Positions 22,736 through 24,616 of a stretch of 24,616 nt of DNA are shown one piece after another; the first letter of the stretch is position 1; every line of letters starts with the position of its first letter. The DNA is taken from assembly GCA_041674465.1 (NCBI GenBank), contig JBAYVV010000050.1, forward strand, positions 1 through 24,616. Reading direction: 5' to 3'. The notes under the pieces are model-generated. The model was given only the letters and a program-made list of their open reading frames with translations. It made no database searches and was not told where the DNA came from. A program made the position numbers and the translations under genes. Origin of the DNA: JACRAR01 sp041674465. Its GTDB lineage: Bacteria > Pseudomonadota > Gammaproteobacteria > Burkholderiales > Rhodocyclaceae.

Positions 22736-22763
22736 GGCGAGCCGGGCGTTCCTTGCGGGGGAA

Positions 22764-24116
22764 CTAACTTGGCGCAAGAACCTTCAGCATTGCCTCGACA
22801 TCGACGATCTTGTCGCGTGGGGCGCCGCGGCGTGCTCCGCGCATCACCTCCACTTCGTCAAGCCGTTTCCAGTCGCTGAAACTGAGCGAATTCACGTTAC
22901 GCCCGGCAAGCACCGCGACGATCGCGTCGCGCTCGGGTAATTCCCGTGTTTCCAATCTTGCACCATCGGCGATCATGAGTTCCACCACGCGCGCGGAAGC
23001 ACCTTTGTGTGCGCCGATCTGCCCTCTGGGTCCGGAGCGCGCCCAGCCGACAACGTATTCGTTGGGAATCGCGGTGCGCGTGACCGGATCGACGACGCGG
23101 CCATTTTCGTTGGCGATCACCATCGCTTTTTCATCGTAGGGGACGCCAGGAATGGGTTGTGCGGCATAACCGATTGCCGGCAGCACCATACCCACAGGGA
23201 GAACCTCGATTTCGCCCGTGCCCCGCACAGCCACAGTGCCGTCCGGCCCGGTTTCGAGCCGGTTTTTTTCAAGCTTGAGACCGGCAACAGCACCGTCAGC
23301 ACCGGCGATCACTTCGGTTGGCGAGACCAGGAAGCGGAAGTGAAGTTTTTTCTCCTTTGCCCCGGTTTCTCGCTGGGAGAAGGCATTGAGCAGCTTCACG
23401 ATTTTCTGTTGCGTCTTGTCCTCGGTTTCCGGAATGACGCTGTCTGAAAACAGATTTGATTCGACGATCAGATCGAGGTCTGCCATTTCGCCGAATTCAA
23501 TCAGTTCCGGCGGAGTAAAGGTGGCCTGATTCGGTCCGCGTCGTCCAATGAGGAAAACCTCTTTCACCTTGCTGTTGCGCAAAGCTTCCAGTGCATGTCC
23601 GGAAATGTCGGTCTTTTCCAGTTCGCCGGGCGCGCGCAGCAGTATTCTGGCCGCATCCAGAGCGACATTGCCGTTGCCTACCACGGCGACGCGGGATACC
23701 GACAAATCGATCTTTGCCTGACGGTAATCAGGGTGGCCGTTGTACCAGCCGATGAAAACGGTCATTGGCGTGCAGCGCGTGATGCCTTCTCCGGGAATGC
23801 CGAGTCGACGATCGTCCTCGTTGCCCGTGGCGTAGACAATCTGGTGGTAATGCTGACGCAGTTCATCCACCGTCACATCTTTGCCGAGGCACACGTTGCC
23901 GATGAACCTGAAGGTAGGCCGCGCAGCGGTTTTTTCGAAGACCCGGCTCACCGCTTTGATGCTTTGATGGTCGGGCGCCACACCTCCGCGCACCAATCCG
24001 AACGGCGTAGGCAGGCGCTCGAACATGTCGACATGCACCAGGGCATCGGTTCGCTTGAGAAGCGCTTCTGCAGCATAGAAACCTGCAGGACCTGAACCGA
24101 TGATTGCAACGCGCAT
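22764..24116 (-). CDS. Ferredoxin-NADP+ reductase, adrenodoxin reductase/FprA-like (possible KorC)
   Basis: The 450-residue protein starts MRVAIIGSGPAGFYAAEALL with the GxGPAG FAD-binding motif (residues 6-12), then LPTPFGLVRGGVAPDHQSIK, the signature of FprA/adrenodoxin-type ferredoxin-NADP+ reductases, and a second Rossmann motif VVGNGNVALDAARILL for NADP(H). EYVVGWARSGPRGQIGAHK near the C terminus is also typical. It would exchange electrons between ferredoxin and NADP(H). The ATG at 24116 is preferred over a TTG two codons upstream. It is near korAB but outside the operon and convergent with the ferritin-like gene. A flavoprotein KorC has been linked to the NADP-dependent 2-oxoglutarate oxidoreductase of Azoarcus evansii; whether this is its equivalent I cannot tell, so no symbol is given. 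Confidence 0.88.
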   Translation of the reverse strand: MRVAIIGSGPAGFYAAEALLKRTDALVHVDMFERLPTPFGLVRGGVAPDHQSIKAVSRVFEKTAARPTFRFIGNVCLGKDVTVDELRQHYHQIVYATGNEDDRRLGIPGEGITRCTPMTVFIGWYNGHPDYRQAKIDLSVSRVAVVGNGNVALDAARILLRAPGELEKTDISGHALEALRNSKVKEVFLIGRRGPNQATFTPPELIEFGEMADLDLIVESNLFSDSVIPETEDKTQQKIVKLLNAFSQRETGAKEKKLHFRFLVSPTEVIAGADGAVAGLKLEKNRLETGPDGTVAVRGTGEIEVLPVGMVLPAIGYAAQPIPGVPYDEKAMVIANENGRVVDPVTRTAIPNEYVVGWARSGPRGQIGAHKGASARVVELMIADGARLETRELPERDAIVAVLAGRNVNSLSFSDWKRLDEVEVMRGARRGAPRDKIVDVEAMLKVLAPS

Positions 24117-24145
24117 GAACAAGTCCGCTATGGGTGATGGATAAG

Positions 24146-24177
24146 CAGATGATCCGAGAAACAGATGATCCGGGAAA
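24146..24177. repeat. Two tandem 16-bp units in the leader of the ferredoxin-NADP+ reductase gene
   Basis: CAGATGATCCGAGAAA (24146-24161) is directly followed by CAGATGATCCGGGAAA (24162-24177), identical at 15 of 16 positions. The pair begins 30 bases upstream of the reductase start codon. It could be a replication slip product or a pair of operator or RNA-protein binding sites; the sequence does not decide. Confidence 0.6.
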
Positions 24178-24213
24178 CTGGGCTTTTGAAGCCGTTGACT
24201 TTAGAATAACTCA

Positions 24214-24237
24214 GGCGGGCATTCTGCCCGCCTTTTT
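24214..24237 (+). terminator. Strong intrinsic terminator, plus strand, without a recognised upstream gene
   Basis: GGCGGGCA-TTC-TGCCCGCC is a perfect 8-bp GC-rich stem with a 3-base loop followed at once by TTTTT, a textbook rho-independent terminator reading rightwards. On the minus strand no T run follows the stem. Upstream on the plus strand lies only the antisense of the ferredoxin-NADP+ reductase gene and the ferritin-like gene 1.5 kb away, so the terminated transcript is unknown. Confidence 0.85.
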
Positions 24238-24285
24238 CAGGCATTTGTCGTTTTGTTATGAATTGAGTCATGAATTGGATCTGGA

Positions 24286-24616
24286 ATGAATGATTATCTG
24301 GCCTGGCCGTTTTTCGATGAAGCTCACCGCAATCAGGCGCGCGATCTGAATGCATGGGCCAAAGAGCACATCCAATCCGAACCGGAACGGGACGCCGATG
24401 AGATCTGCCGCACTCTGGTCTCGCAACTTGGGGCTGCTGGCTGGCTCAGATATTGTGTCGGCAAGGAGTACGGTGGTGCGCATGAGGCGATTGATGTCCG
24501 CTCGCTGTGTCTGATGCGTGAAAACCTTGCCCAGCATTCCGGCCTCGCCGATTTTGCGTTTGCCATGCAGGGGCTGGGCAGTGGCGCAATCTCCCTTGGC
24601 GGCTCGTCTGCGCTCA
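24286..24616 (+). CDS. Acyl-CoA dehydrogenase (N-terminal fragment, cut by window edge)
   Basis: The reading frame is open from ATG at 24286 to the right edge, giving 110 residues. It begins MNDYLAWPFFDEAHRNQARDL and shows the N-terminal helical domain of acyl-CoA dehydrogenases: LVSQLGAAGWLRYCVGKEYGGAHEAID (the usual LGxxGx...P.xYGG block), then LCLMRENLAQHSGLADFAFAMQGLGSGAISLGGS, corresponding to the common GxG...I...G block. The FAD and catalytic parts lie beyond the window, so the substrate is unknown; given the neighbours, an enzyme of ring-fission product or fatty acid oxidation is possible. The ribosome-binding site is weak (GGATCTGGA). Two very short open frames (ATG at 24258 and 24270) precede it; no role is claimed for them. 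Confidence 0.8.
   Translation, partial: MNDYLAWPFFDEAHRNQARDLNAWAKEHIQSEPERDADEICRTLVSQLGAAGWLRYCVGKEYGGAHEAIDVRSLCLMRENLAQHSGLADFAFAMQGLGSGAISLGGSSAL

Noticed and set aside
1..24616. CRISPR arrays, tRNA/rRNA genes, transposases, integrases, toxin-antitoxin pairs
   Set aside because: No regularly spaced repeats, cloverleaf sequences or mobile-element proteins were seen. All substantial frames belong to metabolic, Rnf, cell-wall or accessory genes.

Overview
The window looks like a chromosomal segment of a facultatively anaerobic, probably denitrifying betaproteobacterium of the Rhodocyclales or Sterolibacteriaceae type (Thauera, Azoarcus/Aromatoleum, Sulfuritalea, Georgfuchsia). The grounds are GC-rich coding sequence, anaerobic aromatic degradation genes known from those groups, a perfect FNR-type operator and betaproteobacterial-style extragenic repeats. 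The genus is an inference from remembered families, not a search result.

Region 1 (1-8297, all minus strand) is a pad cluster for the peripheral part of anaerobic phenylalanine/phenylacetate degradation. It begins upstream with padBCD, a molybdenum/iron-sulfur/membrane phenylacetyl-CoA:acceptor oxidoreductase. Next come fdhD (Mo-cofactor sulfuration) and a cyclase-family metallohydrolase. The last part is padE, padF, padG and the start of padH, subunits of phenylglyoxylate:acceptor oxidoreductase. padH runs off the left edge, and the TPP-binding padI subunit must lie outside. Together they would convert phenylacetyl-CoA to phenylglyoxylate and then to benzoyl-CoA.

Region 2 (8298-11789) is a small block unrelated to the pathway: dacB (PBP4), a TonB-like protein and a divergent periplasmic ankyrin-repeat protein.

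Region 3 (11870-21900, all minus strand) looks like one long energy operon: korA-korB-fdx-apbE-rnfC-rnfD-rnfG-rnfE-rnfA-rnfB. A 2-oxoacid (probably 2-oxoglutarate):ferredoxin oxidoreductase reduces a 2[4Fe-4S] ferredoxin. The Rnf complex, flavinylated by ApbE, couples ferredoxin and NAD(H) to the membrane ion gradient. Such ferredoxin is the known donor of ATP-dependent benzoyl-CoA reductase, so regions 1 and 3 fit one physiology. The Rnf set has the clostridial gene order and a long polyferredoxin RnfB. It is odd in two ways: RnfA carries an extra N-terminal domain of about 80 residues, and RnfE lacks one of the two cysteines expected to bind the intramembrane iron-sulfur centre.

Region 4 (21901-24616) holds a divergent regulatory region with a perfect TTGAT-N4-ATCAA site, a ferritin-like diiron protein (plus strand), a ferredoxin-NADP+ reductase-like flavoprotein (minus strand; possible KorC), a strong plus-strand terminator with no obvious gene in front of it, and the 5' part of an acyl-CoA dehydrogenase gene cut by the window edge.

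No rRNA, tRNA, CRISPR array, insertion sequence or prophage gene was seen. No stretch over 300 bases lacks a gene; the longest gap is the 275-base regulatory region at 21901-22175.
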